A stretch of DNA of 64,000 bases from Piper betle (GCA_033002965.1 JAURVB010013241.1:39466-103465), one strand, 5' to 3'; counted from the first letter of the stretch, positions 47,265-61,560 are shown. Made by a program: numbers and translations. The notes: generated by a model from the letters alone, not told the origin.

Positions 47265-49099
47265 AGAAAGCAAAATGCCCGTCACTTGAGGCATGGATGT
47301 TGCTGCAGTACTTCTGGAGAGGATAGAACTACCAGTTGTATCAACCTTCTTGAATGTACTCTTACAATCTAAAGTTGGGTATATGCCATCTTCCAACTCT
47401 TTTTCTTTTTTCAGAGCTCAAAACTTTGAGTTCGGATTCGATCAGCTTTGAGCATAGACTAAATTTATTGCTTGTAAATAAACAATTGAAAACTGCAATG
47501 TCTATGACATAATGGTTTTAACTTTTAACATTTGATTTAAATAGTTTAGAGTTAAGACGTCAAATGAATCTCTCAATTTACATTTTTCTAACTGCGTAAT
47601 TGGACACCCCTGCATCGACTACCATTTCTTCTCAAAGTCAGGTGGCTCCAAGGGCGAGTGGAGATTCCAGTGAGTTCTTCATAGTTCATACCCAATGATA
47701 GGATTTCGTCCATTTTTTTTGTGTTAAAATCTTGAAAATTTTAAAAACACAGTTAAAAATCATGCAATTACTGAAAGGGGTGATACCATTTATTGGTGGC
47801 TAAGGCCGCCGGAATCTCCACCCTCGAAAGACTTAGTTCTTGAAAAATGAAATATATGGTATTTACCTTAACTCGTCTATAATCTTCGCTATTAGCAAGC
47901 ATTCTAAAGGTGTCGAATGAGAACCCAGCCGATCGAGACATTATGAAATACTTATACCCTGTCAAATGCAGACAAGCCTAATCTCAAATTAAAAACCCTC
48001 CCGGAGAATGCATGCAACATCAAGCTTTAATCTTTATTTTTACAAAGAGAGCAGAGAACCATTAGTATATGTGTTTGTCAAGCCTACTCGGATGAATAAT
48101 ATGGAGAATGTGAGCACTTTGATATTGATTTAAATCTTTTCAAAAAGAAAAAAAACAAAAAAAGCCTCACAATTAATATATTTATCGTTATTACTTTTAA
48201 CACACGCAAAAAAAAATGAACCAATAATAATTCAAGATAAAGAAAGAGTGCCCTCAACCAATATCTGATCCAAGCTGAAAATATTGACTTTGGGTTTCAG
48301 GTTTGGGTCTCTATTAGTATTTAGATTGGCCACTTCATATTGTGTCCGAATTTAAGTCTCAGGATGCCCGACTCTAGATGAATACGAATAAAAATAATAG
48401 CAAGAAATGTTAATTTTTTATATATATTTGATATTGTATAAAATCTCTTATTGTTGTGCCAACTACAGCATAGATTTTTTGCATTGAAGTTCAATTCCAA
48501 CAAAATCAAATTTTTATGCCTGGCCGCCACCTGGGCGAGTTATTCTGAACACCTCGCTCAATCGTAAAGCTTGCAAGACCGTAGCAGAAGAGGTATTTCA
48601 ACCCATGAGAAAGACCAGATCTCACCTGCAAAACCTCCCCCTCGGATTCTATATATACCCAGTACATACGAGACATAAACACAGACTGCTCCGAAACAGC
48701 AAATCCAAAATAAAACCTGCAAAGTATGAAGGAGGGACTTTGGTCGTAGTGCAGCAGAAAAATCATACGATGACGCACCAGCCCCCTCTCAAAACATGCA
48801 TGCATACACGTACCAAAATTTTAAATATATATTATATATATTTTATCAAGTTGAATCTAGTTCAACCAGTTTTTAAAATTATGATAAAATTAAGAATATT
48901 TTTTTGTAATTATTATTATTTATTAAATACCGATTAAAATATGGATAAAAAACTACAATTTTGGAAAAATTTTAAATTAAAAATTAGACACAGATTAAAA
49001 TAATACGAAAATAAAAACTATACCCAACAAAATTATTAATTTAATATAATACATATATACCACGAAAGTGGGCAAATCGAAGGGGCCCATCAAACACAA
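47265..49099. other. Intergenic DNA, mostly AT-rich
   Basis: 47265-47420 is likely 3' untranslated region of the preceding gene. 48100-48240 and 48780-49080 are AT-rich, with A-runs and TA-runs. No gene is supported. The composition rises sharply in GC at about 49080, where the leader of the RING gene begins. Confidence 0.55.
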
Positions 49100-49295
49100 T
49101 ACACAAAGGGGGAATGGGGCCCATGCCTGCTTTATCTGGTCTTTTTGGTCAGGTTAAGGAGAGAAGCTCCACCTCCAAAGAATGGCCGGCCGTGGCGGTG
49201 GATGCCTCCTCTAGCCGCCGCCATTGCTCGTCTTCCTTCTCGGCTCCTCGCCGGAATCGACCCCCACGCCCCCCGCCCCCCTCCCACCAGCTCAG
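49100..49295 (+). other. Probable non-coding first exon of the RING gene, with upstream ATGs
   Basis: A GC-rich block ends in CTCAG followed by GT, a good donor that would join the acceptor at 49905. It is not in frame with the main ATG at 49918, so I read it as 5' leader. It contains ATGs at 49114, 49123 and 49182. The one at 49182 gives ten codons. The frame from 49114 would run across the splice and end at 49993, overlapping the main start codon. The transcription start is not determined, so these upstream frames may or may not be in the mRNA. Confidence 0.5.
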
Positions 49296-49417
49296 GTCAT
49301 CATCTCTTGTCCTTTCTTGATTGGCCTTTTCTTTTTTAATCTGTTTCTTGTGAAGAGGTGTTTTTGTGTTGTTGGTGTCGTGGGCTTGATCGGTAGGGAA
49401 TTTGATTGTAAAAAAAA

Positions 49418-49803
49418 TTGCGTCTTTGTTGGCTTTGGTGAGATTGGTATTTGCAGTTTTTGGAATTTTGGGTTATTTCTTGTTTTTTTAAAAAAATGTT
49501 TGCTTGCTTTTGGCCTTGCTTGTGCTGGTTGCGATTGAGGTTTCTTTTCATGTTTTGAGGTGAAAATATGTTGATTTTTTCATTTGTTAAGTGTTGTGTA
49601 CGCAGGTGCATTTTTTGCATGTATTTTTTTAATTTTTATTTTTAAATGGGATGGTGTGTGGATCTTATACATTTTGATTTGTTTTTTTATTATTATTTGT
49701 ACCGTGTGCTTAGCGGATAGGGATCACATCTCATAAAATATTGCGTCTTTGTGTCATTTGGCGAGATCGCTAAACGCAGTTTTTGGGATTTTGGGCAATT
49801 TTT
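49418..49803. repeat. Diverged local duplication in intron 1 of the RING gene
   Basis: The segment around 49418-49480 ('attgcgtctttgt', then 'gcagtttttggaattttggg') resembles 49740-49803 ('attgcgtctttgt', then 'gcagtttttgggattttggg'). Just after, 'tttttcacttgatt' is itself repeated at about 49820 and 49840. These look like small duplications within the intron. Confidence 0.6.
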
Positions 49804-49917
49804 TTAGTGTGTGTTTTCTTTTTCACTTGATTGTGATCTTTTTCACTTGATTATGACAATGTGTGATTCGCTTTGTCATCTAATGTTCATTTTAAAAAAA
49901 TGCAGGCTGTGGAGGGT

Positions 49918-52900
49918 ATGGAAACTGGCGGGGTTGTGGATGTTCCTGACACTCCCAATAGGGCAATTCATTCTGAGACTAATATATCTTTAGTTGGTAG
50001 GTCAATCTGTAGTGATATGGTCTTGGAAGTGTCCGATACACCAGATAGATTGGCGTCACAGCAGGCTGGTGCGTCAGATACACATGTTCAGAATTCTTGG
50101 GTTTCAAATCGGCTGCAGGGCAGCCGTAACGTAAGTTCCATTGTTGGAAAAAGTCGGGGACTGGAAACAAATCTTTTGGAGAATGATCTTCCATCTAGAG
50201 GGGAAACCTTTGTTGCTGTTGATGGAATAAAGAAATCTGATGCAACTCGAAGTGGTACATTAAAGTTGTCGAAAATAAATGCTAGGAAGCATGAGGTGTC
50301 CGTTGCCTCGTCTGGGGATAAATTTATTGAGGCTTCCAGTTCTCATGGAAGTCCTTGTGTGAGTATCATCTCTGCAAATTGTGAAATTAAAAAGGGAAAT
50401 TGGAAGAAGGCTATCGCGTCCAGTGGGGAAGTCTCCCATGTTGGCACTAAAGGTCGAAACAATAAAATCACTCATCAAAGATTTGCTGCTGAAAGTGCAA
50501 CATCCAGCCAAGATAATGATCCATTAGTTGAGTCTTTTGATTTTCGGGCACGATACGAGGCTAGAAACAAGCATAATGGTGCTCCATCTTTTGGAACAAA
50601 TAAGTTGGCATCTGATAGAAGTTGTCCTAAAGTTGGTGTTGTCATTGGAGCCCACAGTCGATCCAATGATATAGGGGCTTGTGGAACTCGTGATGGATCT
50701 TCTACAAGTAAACATTATGTAGATCTTCCTCGTATCTCGCTTGCTAGGGATCTTGGTAAAGAAGTGCATTTTGATGGTAACTCTCAAGTTGGAAGTGTGC
50801 AGAATGGATCTGTGCCGCTTGAATCAAGGAAATATGGTCAAAGAAAACTTGTGAGAAATGGACGTATCTCTCCAAATAACATTGTAAATGAGTTGTGCTC
50901 TGCTGAGCTAATTGGTAAGATCAATAGAGATGGTGATGTTGGCACCACTTGTGTCAATGATGATCAGGCTAAAGATAAAGGTAAAGGCGTGGATGGTCAC
51001 ACTGCTTCTGTCAATGGTGGTGTTGTAAAAGAACGTCATTCATCAAGGTGGGTTCATGTTTTGTCATTATTTGTTGTTTTTTCTATCTGTTTCTATTGTG
51101 TATGCACATTGTTCTTGCGAGTTCTTTTGATTTTAATTTCCATGATCAATTGGGGTTTTGAACTAGAAAAAAGTCCTGACATAAAGAAAAGATTCTACAG
51201 TGCCCGAGTCTTCCTTTTTTCTTTATACAATAAAAGGAGGAGAATATTTGTGTGGATAATGCATGTAAATCCCTTTAGGTGAAAGGGATGTGTCATCAGA
51301 TGTGATGATCATATTTCTTTTTTATGCGTTTCCATGCAAGGAGTTGCCATCTTTGCCCGCTTTTGAACAATTTGCATGCATAAATGTATCTTACAGCTTG
51401 AGATTCACTTTGATTATAAATATTCTATATTCACCTTTATGCACTTTTTTGTTTGCTTGATTTTGGGATTGTTCCTTGGTTTATTTTTATTAAATCTCCA
51501 CTCTATTATCAAAATTTTTAAGATTGCTAAAATTAGAATTTAGTCTAATTAATATTGTTTGTTATGAGTACCGTTGTATTGTTGTCAATATTGTTGAGAG
51601 CCTTCAATATGCTTCTCTCTCTATTATAACTAGGCAAGATGCTGTGCCATGCATGGCTTATTTCAAAGATAAATTCTAATTGAGATAGACTCCAATTTTT
51701 AAAGATGGACTCTAATTAATTGAGAAGATATGCTATAATAATTTGCTTTGTTTTCTTTTATTTTTGTTGAATTTTGATTAGGTCAAATCTCCCACTTTTC
51801 ATCAGAGCAAGACTTTGAGTTCTCCTTTAATTAAAATAGTAGATGGTGTAAATTTTTATTTATTTATGTGTAATAATGTCTGTCTCGGCTTTTTAATCTT
51901 AAGAATCTTATTTCTTCTATTTCAGCCTTTTATCTTTGGTCTTGTATCCAAGGGGTTTTAAATGAAAATCAGCATTTGCATTGTCTTCTCCATTAAACAT
52001 CACCTAGTTGATAAGTCGATATCATCGCATCATCCTTTTCATCATCATTATTCTTTCTGACGCTAAAAAATGACTGATTTGAGAAGTCAACATCATTGTC
52101 ATTATCTCTATCATCATCATCATCTGTGTCTACGTCATCGTCATTGTTGTCACTCAGCTTGGCTGGGTCAGCAATTAGAATTTTATATGGCTTAGTAGTT
52201 TAGAGATGGTGAAAATTAATTATTTGGATATTTTTGTTGTTCTTGAGTATTTTTTTAAGATGATATTATGACTTCACAAAATCTCAAGAAAGCTCTACTA
52301 GAAATGGAAAACCATCTCATTTTCCACAATATACTACATCCTTACCTATATATAATTGCCTTCTGCAATTAGAGTAGTTTCAAGGCCGTTTTAGTCAGTT
52401 TCTTTAACATTAAGGTTAGAATCAATTTAGGCCTATAAAATGCCTTTTCCCACCATTATAATCTATTTTGTGTTTGATTAAACTATGCTGTCAGTGGCTT
52501 CCATGTTTTATCTCATCTCCGGTGGATTCTAGCCTCCTTTCCCATAATTTCGCATGAATTTCAGCATTCTTTTTCCTCTTCTCGTGTTGATTCTGACCTT
52601 CTCCCTTCACCTATAATCTGTTTCCTATTCTTTCCTTAGAGTTTTTTATTTTTGGTGAAGGCAGAGAGCATGCTTAAGAATGTGATGTTGCAATTTATTT
52701 GTATTGGCAGTATATTTTGGTTTTTATTGGTGAATGGTGTGTGCATATGCTTGCCTTCAAAAATTTGATTTTGCAATTAACTTTTATTGGCAGTTTAAGT
52801 TGATTATATGGGTGAATAGTGTCTACATATCCTAACATCTTGTAGGAAGAAGGCTGACTTTGATGATGGAACATTTTAATTCTTTTCAGGCATTCTCCAG

Positions 52901-55900
52901 TTCCTAAGTTAGATGAATTGTTCAGTACAGCCGAATTAATGAGAGGTACCGGAAGTAGTGATAATTGTTTAGAGCATAAGCCTGCTTCATCATCTATTAA
53001 TATTCATTGTGCCGGTAGAAGAGGCATATCTAATGGCAATCATGGTATGGTTGAAGAGGAGGCCTCAAGGTTTGATCCGAGAAGTCAGAACACTTCTCAT
53101 GAACCTAGGAAGCACCTTTCACAGAATGGTCATCCACATAATGCACCTTCCAGCTCAATGGCTGATGAAAACTTCCAAATGGAAAGACAAAATAGATTGC
53201 TACTTCGAATGAAGCGGCAATGCACATCCTTTAGTGACAATAACGGAGAGTCTTCTGGTTGTTCATCTGTTCATTCATTTTCTGCCGGGATGTTGTCTGC
53301 GCGGGGCTGTTCAGGGAGCTTTAGCAATTCAGGACCTATTATTGAAATTGATGAGTCATCTTTTTTTAATGGTGAAAGGTGCGATAGATCCCATGACAAT
53401 AACAATAGAAATGATGATTCTGAGGAAAGAGCTAGGCAAATTGAAGCAGATGAGGAGCTTGCCCGACAACTTCAGGAAGAACTAAATAATGAAAATTCTG
53501 AGGTTTGTTGATTTCTCTTGAATGCATTTGAGTTATGTTGACTAATTGTAGGTTTATGATATGCTTTAGAAACAGCTTGTTGTTGAGATTTTATGTAGGG
53601 TGTATTTCATTCAATGGTTTTATGGACTAACAGACTGATGCAAGCATTGCACTCATATTGCAACATGAAGAAAATTCTCGAGCAATTTCTATTGGGGGTC
53701 ATGATGTGTCAAGTCCTGTGAGTTTAACATCATTTCAAACAAACATAATGAAGAAATTGCGAAGGCTAATGGGTTTTAGTATTTGGTGTTACAGATACGT
53801 GTGTCTAGGGCACCTTTTTATCGCCATAGATCATCAACTCAAAATACTTCTGGACTTGCAAATCGAGTTCATGGTGCTGCTTCAACAAGAATGGCACAGA
53901 TGAGGAGAAATTTGGTTGTGTATCCTCGTAGAGCATCTTATAGCCAGAGAAGCATTGAGTGTCCTGACAGTATGGGTCTTGATATGGTATGTTATTGGAT
54001 TACTCTAGTATATTGCTCATCAAATGGAATGTTTTGTTGTATTTATAATACTACTATACACTCCTTGTGATCGCGATGAGGATGATTTTAAATATAGAAA
54101 CGAAGTCTTAGCCTATTGTGCATGAACTATTAGATATTAGCTGCATAAATATGTGCCAAAGTTGGAATCATTGCTCAAATAATATTTTAATGAAAATTTG
54201 AATTTCTTTGTCGGAAATGACATTTGTTTTCCTAGTAATTAGATCATGTATGCCTTTTTTTTTCTGGTTTGGAGAAACATAATTTAGTGAACAAATGTTG
54301 AAATGTTCCAAAGCACTTACTGTCTGTATATCCAGACTGGCCGCACTTTTAAGTTGGAAGGTTGAATTTAGTCTGTCATCCTAATTTGATTTCTCTTTTA
54401 GTAATGGGATTAAGCTACAAGTTTTCTTACGTCTGACTCCAAAGTGATTTTTTTTTCTTGCAGAGACTTGATATTTTAGAAGAAATGGAGGCCACACTGC
54501 CAATCACAAATCCATTATTTCATGTTCAACGTGATTTTGATGAGTAAGTCATAGTTATTTTTCTAAATGAGCATTTTCTTAATTTTTTCCCTTCATTATT
54601 TCTTGCAAAGTATATCCTCTCACATACCCTGCATTAAATAGAGGACTACTTATTTTATGATGAATGACTAGTACAGCAATGCACTGATGCCCCTTCCATT
54701 GATTAATAAAACTGATTCTCTCACAATCTCCTTTCCAGTCTAGTGCTGACTGTATGTGCAAAGCCATTTCGCCCAGGTAACACAAAAGGAAGTTATAAAA
54801 CTTGAACTTAGTTTGGCATGTCTTTGGAATGTAGTTAGTGGTAGTCGTTATGGTCAATTGGCTTTAAAAAGGAAAGATTCAATATGTGTTTTCGGATCTA
54901 CTGTCACTGATATGATTGTCTTGATTCAAAAGAAGCTACCAATTTCATGTTACCTACTGTCATCTGCTGCCACACTTCCATTGGCCATAATAATCAACCT
55001 CCACTTAGTTTCATATATTTTGATTTGAGCGGAGTATTGTCACCCAATAGATTTCATCCCTTGATTTTTGTCTTGTCGTACAATGGAATTCATCCCAGGC
55101 GACCCTCTATTATAACCACTCAACTGGAATCTTGTCAACAAATGTCACTTTGATGATAAATTCCAGATTCTTTAAATGCATTTTCAAGGATACCATATAT
55201 AAGTGGTTGGAAGGCTAAGCTCTTCTTTGTTCTGACTTGCATTTTAGTGACACTGGATTGATCCTTTTAAAAAAAAAAAAAATTCTTCTGAGCTTCCTTT
55301 AATAAAAGTTTGTGTTCAATTACTTCCCTAGTTGTGTCCACCAATGCCACCTAATACGTAAAAGGCATGTAAAAAGCATCACCTAGTATCATATCATCAC
55401 AAGGGTCAAGTGATAAGGAGTTAAAAAGATGAACTTTGACGGAGAAATATGATTATTAAATCTTCACTTTAACCATTACATACTTCCGCACAAGTTCAGC
55501 CTCATTGTGGATATTCTTTATAATGTTAATATATAACGTGGGAACTTTTTTTCTCCTTTTCTGTTCCGCCAATCAACAATTGCTGATCGTCTATCTCACT
55601 AGCCCATTTCTAATGAACGAAAAACATATACAAGTCCTTTTCACCTTTGTGAATATTGCCATTGGAAGCTTTATATAATGTTCTATTACTCAAGGATTTT
55701 ATTTGTCTTTTATGATTATCTTATTTAGGATTGTGGAGAAAATCAATATTTAGGAATTTTTAGGTTTCAGTATGAATATGAGGTGTTCCAATGTTGTGAA
55801 CAACTTGTACTGATTGATTTTTCCTTGCTTATGGATGGACACAGTTTTTAAAGTTACCTTCTTGAATCTCTATTGCTTTTGTTTCTCCCCTATCATTTGA

Positions 55901-57045
55901 GAACCGTTTTCCATGATATTCCACCGGGTGTTTACCTCCACCATTAAATTGATGGAGAATAGACTGGAGATTACTTGGACTGGATATCATTCTTTAAGAT
56001 CTATCGCTAATGCCCCATTTCTATTTTGCAACTCTGGAACAATTGGACATCGATGTGCAGAGAAGAACTGAACTGTTGCACCATCCTCACCGTTAATCTC
56101 CATCTTTCCTTCATAGTGAACATTGGTGGTTCACTACTAAATCTCGATTTGGTCGCGCAATCCCAATGCCCGTGGACCATCTTCATGCAGGCGGAACTAA
56201 AATTGCAAATTATGTCATGATCATTGTGTCTTGTTTTTTCAATTAAATATTCTCTATCAATATGGTCTTTGGATTGGTCTGCTCAGTATAAGAAGTCAAC
56301 TTGTTTGGTTGTCTGGAAGGAGAATTGCTCAGGTTCTAGTGAGTAAACCACATACTTATATAGCTCCCAAGAACAAGTCGGGGGACTGATGTATGTCACA
56401 TACCATTCTTGCTGAATAGTGTGTAAGAACATTTGGTGAGAGTGCCTAAGTGGCGAATATGCTTATATTGTCCTTTACACAGTTTCTAAGGCGATTGCCA
56501 TTGATTATTAGCTGGATGTTGATGACAATATGTGGTTTGAAATATGTTATTTGTAAACTCTTAGGTTGATGAGTTTTAAGTAAATGTTGTTGTTTTGCAG
56601 AAATGACTTCGAGATGCTTTTAGCTCTTGATGACGAAAACCACAGATGCAGTGGTGCTTCTGTTCAGCGAATCAATTCTCTGCCTCAGTCTATTGTCCAG
56701 GTAATTACTGCTTATTTATTCTATCATTTTTGGGACAGTTTCTTTTGAGGTTAGCGGCGATTCTTACTGATGTCACAATGTTTAACTGTTATGGTTGTTA
56801 TAGTCTGAGAATTGTGAGGAAGCATGTGCCGTCTGCTTGGAAAATCCGTCTAAGGGTGACACAATTCGACATTTGCCCTGCCTGCATAAGTTCCATAAAG
56901 ATGTATGTAGAATTTATTATGCAACTTTTATATTGAGGTTGTTTCTAAGGAAAATGACGTATTTTAAACTGTTTTGTCGCAGTGTATTGATCCTTGGCTG
57001 GCGAGAAAGCCATCTTGCCCTGTTTGCAAGTTGGGAATTACTTGA
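49918..57045 (+). CDS. RING-H2 E3 ubiquitin ligase, eight coding exons, intact
   Basis: Coding exons: 49918-51047, 52890-53502, 53634-53717, 53795-53986, 54464-54543, 56601-56700, 56804-56902, 56983-57045; total 786 residues with every junction in phase. The long N-terminal part (about residues 1-580) is low in complexity, Ser/Asn-rich, with no recognised fold; it starts METGGVVDVPDTP, and similar 'SDTPDR' words recur. Around residues 560-580 is an acidic helix, ERARQIEADEELARQLQEEL, followed by TDASIALILQHEE, resembling ubiquitin-interacting or UIM-like helices. Basic segments follow (YRHRSS, MRRNLVVYPRR). The C-terminal RING-H2 (about 741-781) has CAVC, CLHKFHKDC and CPVC with the expected spacing, so it should bind an E2. 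Closest in type to large plant RING-H2 ligases; substrate unknown. The ATG at 49918 is chosen because the acceptor at 49905 opens this frame and the leader exon is out of frame. Confidence 0.92.
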
Positions 57046-59548
57046 CCTGTCCATGATGACATTGGTTCGTTACAGAATTTTGTAGTCGACCAAGCTGGGC
57101 ACCGATCTGAAGCCATGATGAGGCTAGAACTTGAAATGGGATATCGGCCATGAGCTCATTATTCTCATAGTGTACCTTTGTGCACTTGTTTTGTATACGC
57201 ACATTTGTTTGTTGCAAATATTCAAGTGCAAATGTTCTTATACTGCATCAGATGATGTCCTGGAATTGATAAGCCTGCAATTGCATAAGACTGCAATTTG
57301 TGCCATTGCATAAGACTGCAATTTTTTGGAAGGCAGGCAACGCAGCTCTACCCCTTGTCTTAGAAAGTATTTTACACAATCATTTTAAGGGTCGATCTTT
57401 TAACGAATTATTTTAACTTCGTAAAGTAACGTTGAACCTTTTTTCACTCTCAAACATACGCTAAGGGCCTAAGCTTTTACCTTCAATCTTTTTCTTTTTA
57501 TGAGTTTTTACTTACTACCGTTTAGCAAAGTACTTGGTCACAAAAAATAAAAAGATGAAAAAAATGTTAAAAAATAAATTTTCATGCCACTTATACTCTA
57601 ATGACCGGTCTGTCATATAAAAAGTTCTTTGTAGATGCTCCTAATTAAAATAGAAAACTGTCAATCTACAAAAATAATTAAACCAATATACAACTAACAA
57701 TTTTTCTTTTATTTTACTTCCAATAATCAACGATAATAGTATATAAACTGCCCCAGAAAAATATAATAATAAAGCTATAGATTGGCTCCAATGATTCCAT
57801 GAATTGAAGTTGTCCAGCAGACGCAGACAGATGTTAATACTTGATCCTTTTCTTGTCAACACCAAGCGTAACTAGTTATTAATAGCATGATAGAGCTCGT
57901 TCATACATGTCTAATCTATTTTGATGATTCATAAACTATAAGCCTAATCTGCTCACACCCCATAAAAATGTAACTTTCCAAGGTCCCATCATAGTTGACT
58001 TGTCTTCCTTTCACCAAGCCGGTTTGCTCACGCAAGAACACAAAGAAATTAGACTCAAAACACTCCACTGGTTAAATGAATCATGACAAGCAGCCAAGTC
58101 CAAAACCTTCGAGAGGGTAGGACCAAAGGTGGTAGAGGCCTCTTTGCCTTGTTCATGAGAAGTTCACATGGAAGCTCCTCCTACACAGGCATGGCCACCC
58201 ATCCACCAAGGTGATTTACCTAGCTTAGGTAACAGCAAGCAACACCTTCCTAGTAGCAGTTCTCCTCCTTTCTAACTTGGGACCATTTCCAACGTCTCTG
58301 GGTCTAATTTTGGAGGGGAGTTTGGACCATCCTTCCTTTTTTCTCAAACCAGCAGATATACAACTCCCAAGATGGTGAGGAAGAGCTAGCTTGTAACTTG
58401 GGTGAATCCCATGATCTTATCTTGGAGCTGCCCAAATGGTTCAAATTAAGGGTGCGAAGAGCAGGTGAAGCTAGCCATGACTGGTCCTCCTCCACAAATT
58501 CGAATTGACCAGCCATAAGTGGTGACCGGTCCCCAATTCCAAGGCATGGCAGGTCACCTTCCAAACATTCAAAACAAACCCAAAGGAAGCACTTCCGCTT
58601 TTGCTCTGAATTTCAGATCAATTTGCTTCTTCCTTCTGCCAATGGGAAGTCATGATACGCAATGGAGGTCACATGCGCCGGCTAACATCTAGACGCTTGT
58701 GGGCCGTTTCCTCTCTACGTAATGCTCATTGGTCATGTCCTTCTAAATCCTATCACAATCATATATCTATTATTACGTCCTCTCTTTTTGTCAGTATTCT
58801 GTGCCTCGTGATGAGATGGGGTCCCAAAGATCCTACTTCTTCAGAGGGGGTTGCTTTCCCTCCTGACTATATGCCGCCAAAATGCCCTTGTTTTCTCCAT
58901 CACTCTGAACCCTTTCGCCCCCCATGCAAGTCGTCTTCACTCTCTCTCGTGTTGCGGTTTATACTGTATATGTAGTATCTTGGGTCTGTACACTAGCTAA
59001 CATAGTTTGTAGTGTATATACACGTGAAAATATTAAACATCAGATAATTTAGCTTGCAAACTAATTGGATGCACATGATCTGTTCCACCTTAAATGCTTC
59101 AAACTTCTCAGAACGAGTAATTGGTAAGCTCGGTTAGACTTCGGGTGTATCTAACTAATTGTAGTACTGGCTAGCTAGCTACTACCAACCTGTTATTTGT
59201 GGCCATGGAAGCGTTTGCTAGGAGAGAGGACCAGTGATCCATGCTTCCTCTACAACTTGATTGTTGGTCAGGATCGTACCGAATTTAGTTGCAAGGTTTC
59301 AACCTTGAGTTATGCAGGAAATGATGAGCAGCCATTTAGAGCAGAGAGGACCACTTTTTTTGCTGCGGATTAACTTGGCTGCTAGTTGGTCATGCGATGA
59401 ACTAGCCCAAGTCGAGAAGCCTCGTGGAAGAAGTGTATGTAGTTGATCATCACGCCATGAAATGGCTAGCACACATTTGAGTCTTGGTTGAAGTTTGAAC
59501 CTCATCTGGTAACTCGGTGAATACACAGAAAAGAATGTGCCGACACTG

Positions 59549-59589
<41 letters not shown>

Positions 59590-61560
59590 TCATTAATGGA
59601 TACATCACTTAGATATCAAGGAACAATGTTGTTTAGAGGAATGGTATATAGTTGTAGGATTTTTTGCGTGTCGTCACAAAGTGGTCCGACTATACAAATA
59701 TTTATTATATTCAAACTATGAGCATGCTTTGTGCAGAAATTGTTATCATCTAGACTTAATCAGAGATATGTTTTTAGTCCTGATCATCATAATTTTGTTG
59801 ATCACTTAATCAATATCTTGTTGTCGGTAAAGAAAAATATAAGAGCGACTCTAATATCCTTGGCTTAACATGAGCATATATACAATACATAATTAACATA
59901 ACATTTTATTTTTGGAAGGAAACCTATACCGATTTGATCGATGCTGATCAGGATAAAGAATGATGAGCATCTGAAAGGTTCTCTCATCAGTCACAATTTG
60001 TCATCATTGATTTTACGTGCAGGAAAACTGGTATTTGCCGTTGTCAAGCTGCTATCCTTGTTGTACATAGTAGTTGGGGAAGGACCACTGCCTTCACTCT
60101 TTATTTTTGAAGAACACATGGCGCAAATATTCTTCCATCCATAAGCAAGCTTGTCAAAGAGAATGAACAGTACTGGCGTGACGCAGATTTAGTGATCAGA
60201 TCAAGGGTCCAATGCCAGGTAGTAGCAGTGGTAGAGCTACTAGTTTTGCAGTGACCAACTCTTTTACACGGGGAAGGTAAATGGATATATGCACCTAACA
60301 ATCAGAAGTCTTTAGGGTCGGTCGAAGTGAAGGTGATTGACGCATGGAAGTGAACAGTACCATCAAATTCTCGTCTACTTGTTAAGAAAAGCACGAATGA
60401 GACTACTATAGCTTGGGCTCTTTACGGATCAATCATCTTAGCGCTGCATCAAAAGCTGATCAGTCTGATAGGATGTTTATTCAGAAACAATGAAAAATCT
60501 TCATTTGCGCCGACAAACTAACAGTGTTTAGATTAAAACGATTACAAACTTGTCCAAAAAACCCAATTGATCTCCAGACTCCATTAATTCTCTTATGGAA
60601 TAAAAGGAACTCCTAAGCTCCAGTTGAAGGGAGGCTGGCACTCTCTCCTTAGGACAGTATTCGCCTCCTAGACTCTGTGAGGGGAGGTTAATCAGCTAAC
60701 TTACAGAGAAGAAAAACGAAGACGCGTCAACGCAAATAGTCTATTATTTTCCCGTTTGGAGTCTGTGTTGTTATAATGTGAAAACCAAATATTAGAATGC
60801 AATTCAAAATATATCTTTGAGAAGATTTAAGAATATTTTGCATTAGTAGATGCATCTCTTGACTTGAACCTACGACATTGTTTAAGTATATCAAATTAAC
60901 TTTACAATTATTCTTAGTGAAATTAGTTTTGAACCAATTTGTTTTGTGGGTGAAGAAGAAAAACCTTAGCCTTCATATCAAGATGACTAGCCATTAGTCT
61001 ACTACTCTTATTAATAAAAAGGAGAATGAAAATCTCACTCTGATGAAGAGTAGAAGATTAATCAACCAATCAACATAAAATTAAAAGAGCCTAATCTCCT
61101 TTAAGGTCGTTATGTGTTATTACTGTCGTGGGGAAAAGTACAACCTATGAAATAATCTTAAAAATCATGAAGAAATATCTCTGTTGTGGGGAAAAGTACA
61201 ACCAGAAATAATCTCCAGAAATGCATATACATATTCTGTGGAAATATAATTTGTGGATTGTATATACTTGTACATTCGAGACATTATCCTGTAATTTTAA
61301 GAATTATATTATAGGCATTACTTTTTTCCATGGTAATATAGTTTACGCCAAACTTAAATATGCTCAACAACTTATTGTAGGCAAAAGTAATATTTTTTGT
61401 AGCAAGTTTACTTCAGTTCGGGCAAGTTGGATTTGACATGACTAGCTAGTTTAATTACTAGTGGTCATTTTATTTAATGACATGTTATGAGCATTCATGA
61501 GAGTCGGTATGAATAATCTATGAAAAATTATTATATTGATTTTTCTCATATATATAATGT
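57046..61560. other. RING gene 3' region and intergenic DNA
   Basis: 57046-57360 is probably 3' untranslated region; 'gcataagactgcaattt' occurs twice at about 57284 and 57309. A stretch of more balanced composition at 58080-58980 has open frames on both strands but no recognisable domain or splice chain. A (TA)n tract lies at 59552-59587. At 61130-61205 the phrase 'tggggaaaagtacaacc' occurs twice, about 60 bases apart, suggesting a small direct duplication. No gene is supported. Confidence 0.5.
59552..59587. repeat. (TA)n microsatellite
   Basis: A pure TA tract of about 18 units in intergenic DNA, with no GC-rich element inserted in it. Confidence 0.95.

Noticed and set aside
58304..58975. 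Frames on both strands at 58.3-59.0 kb that look more gene-like in composition
   Set aside because: I could not connect them to exons, and I recognise no domain. I also checked for familiar plant microRNA sequences and saw none.
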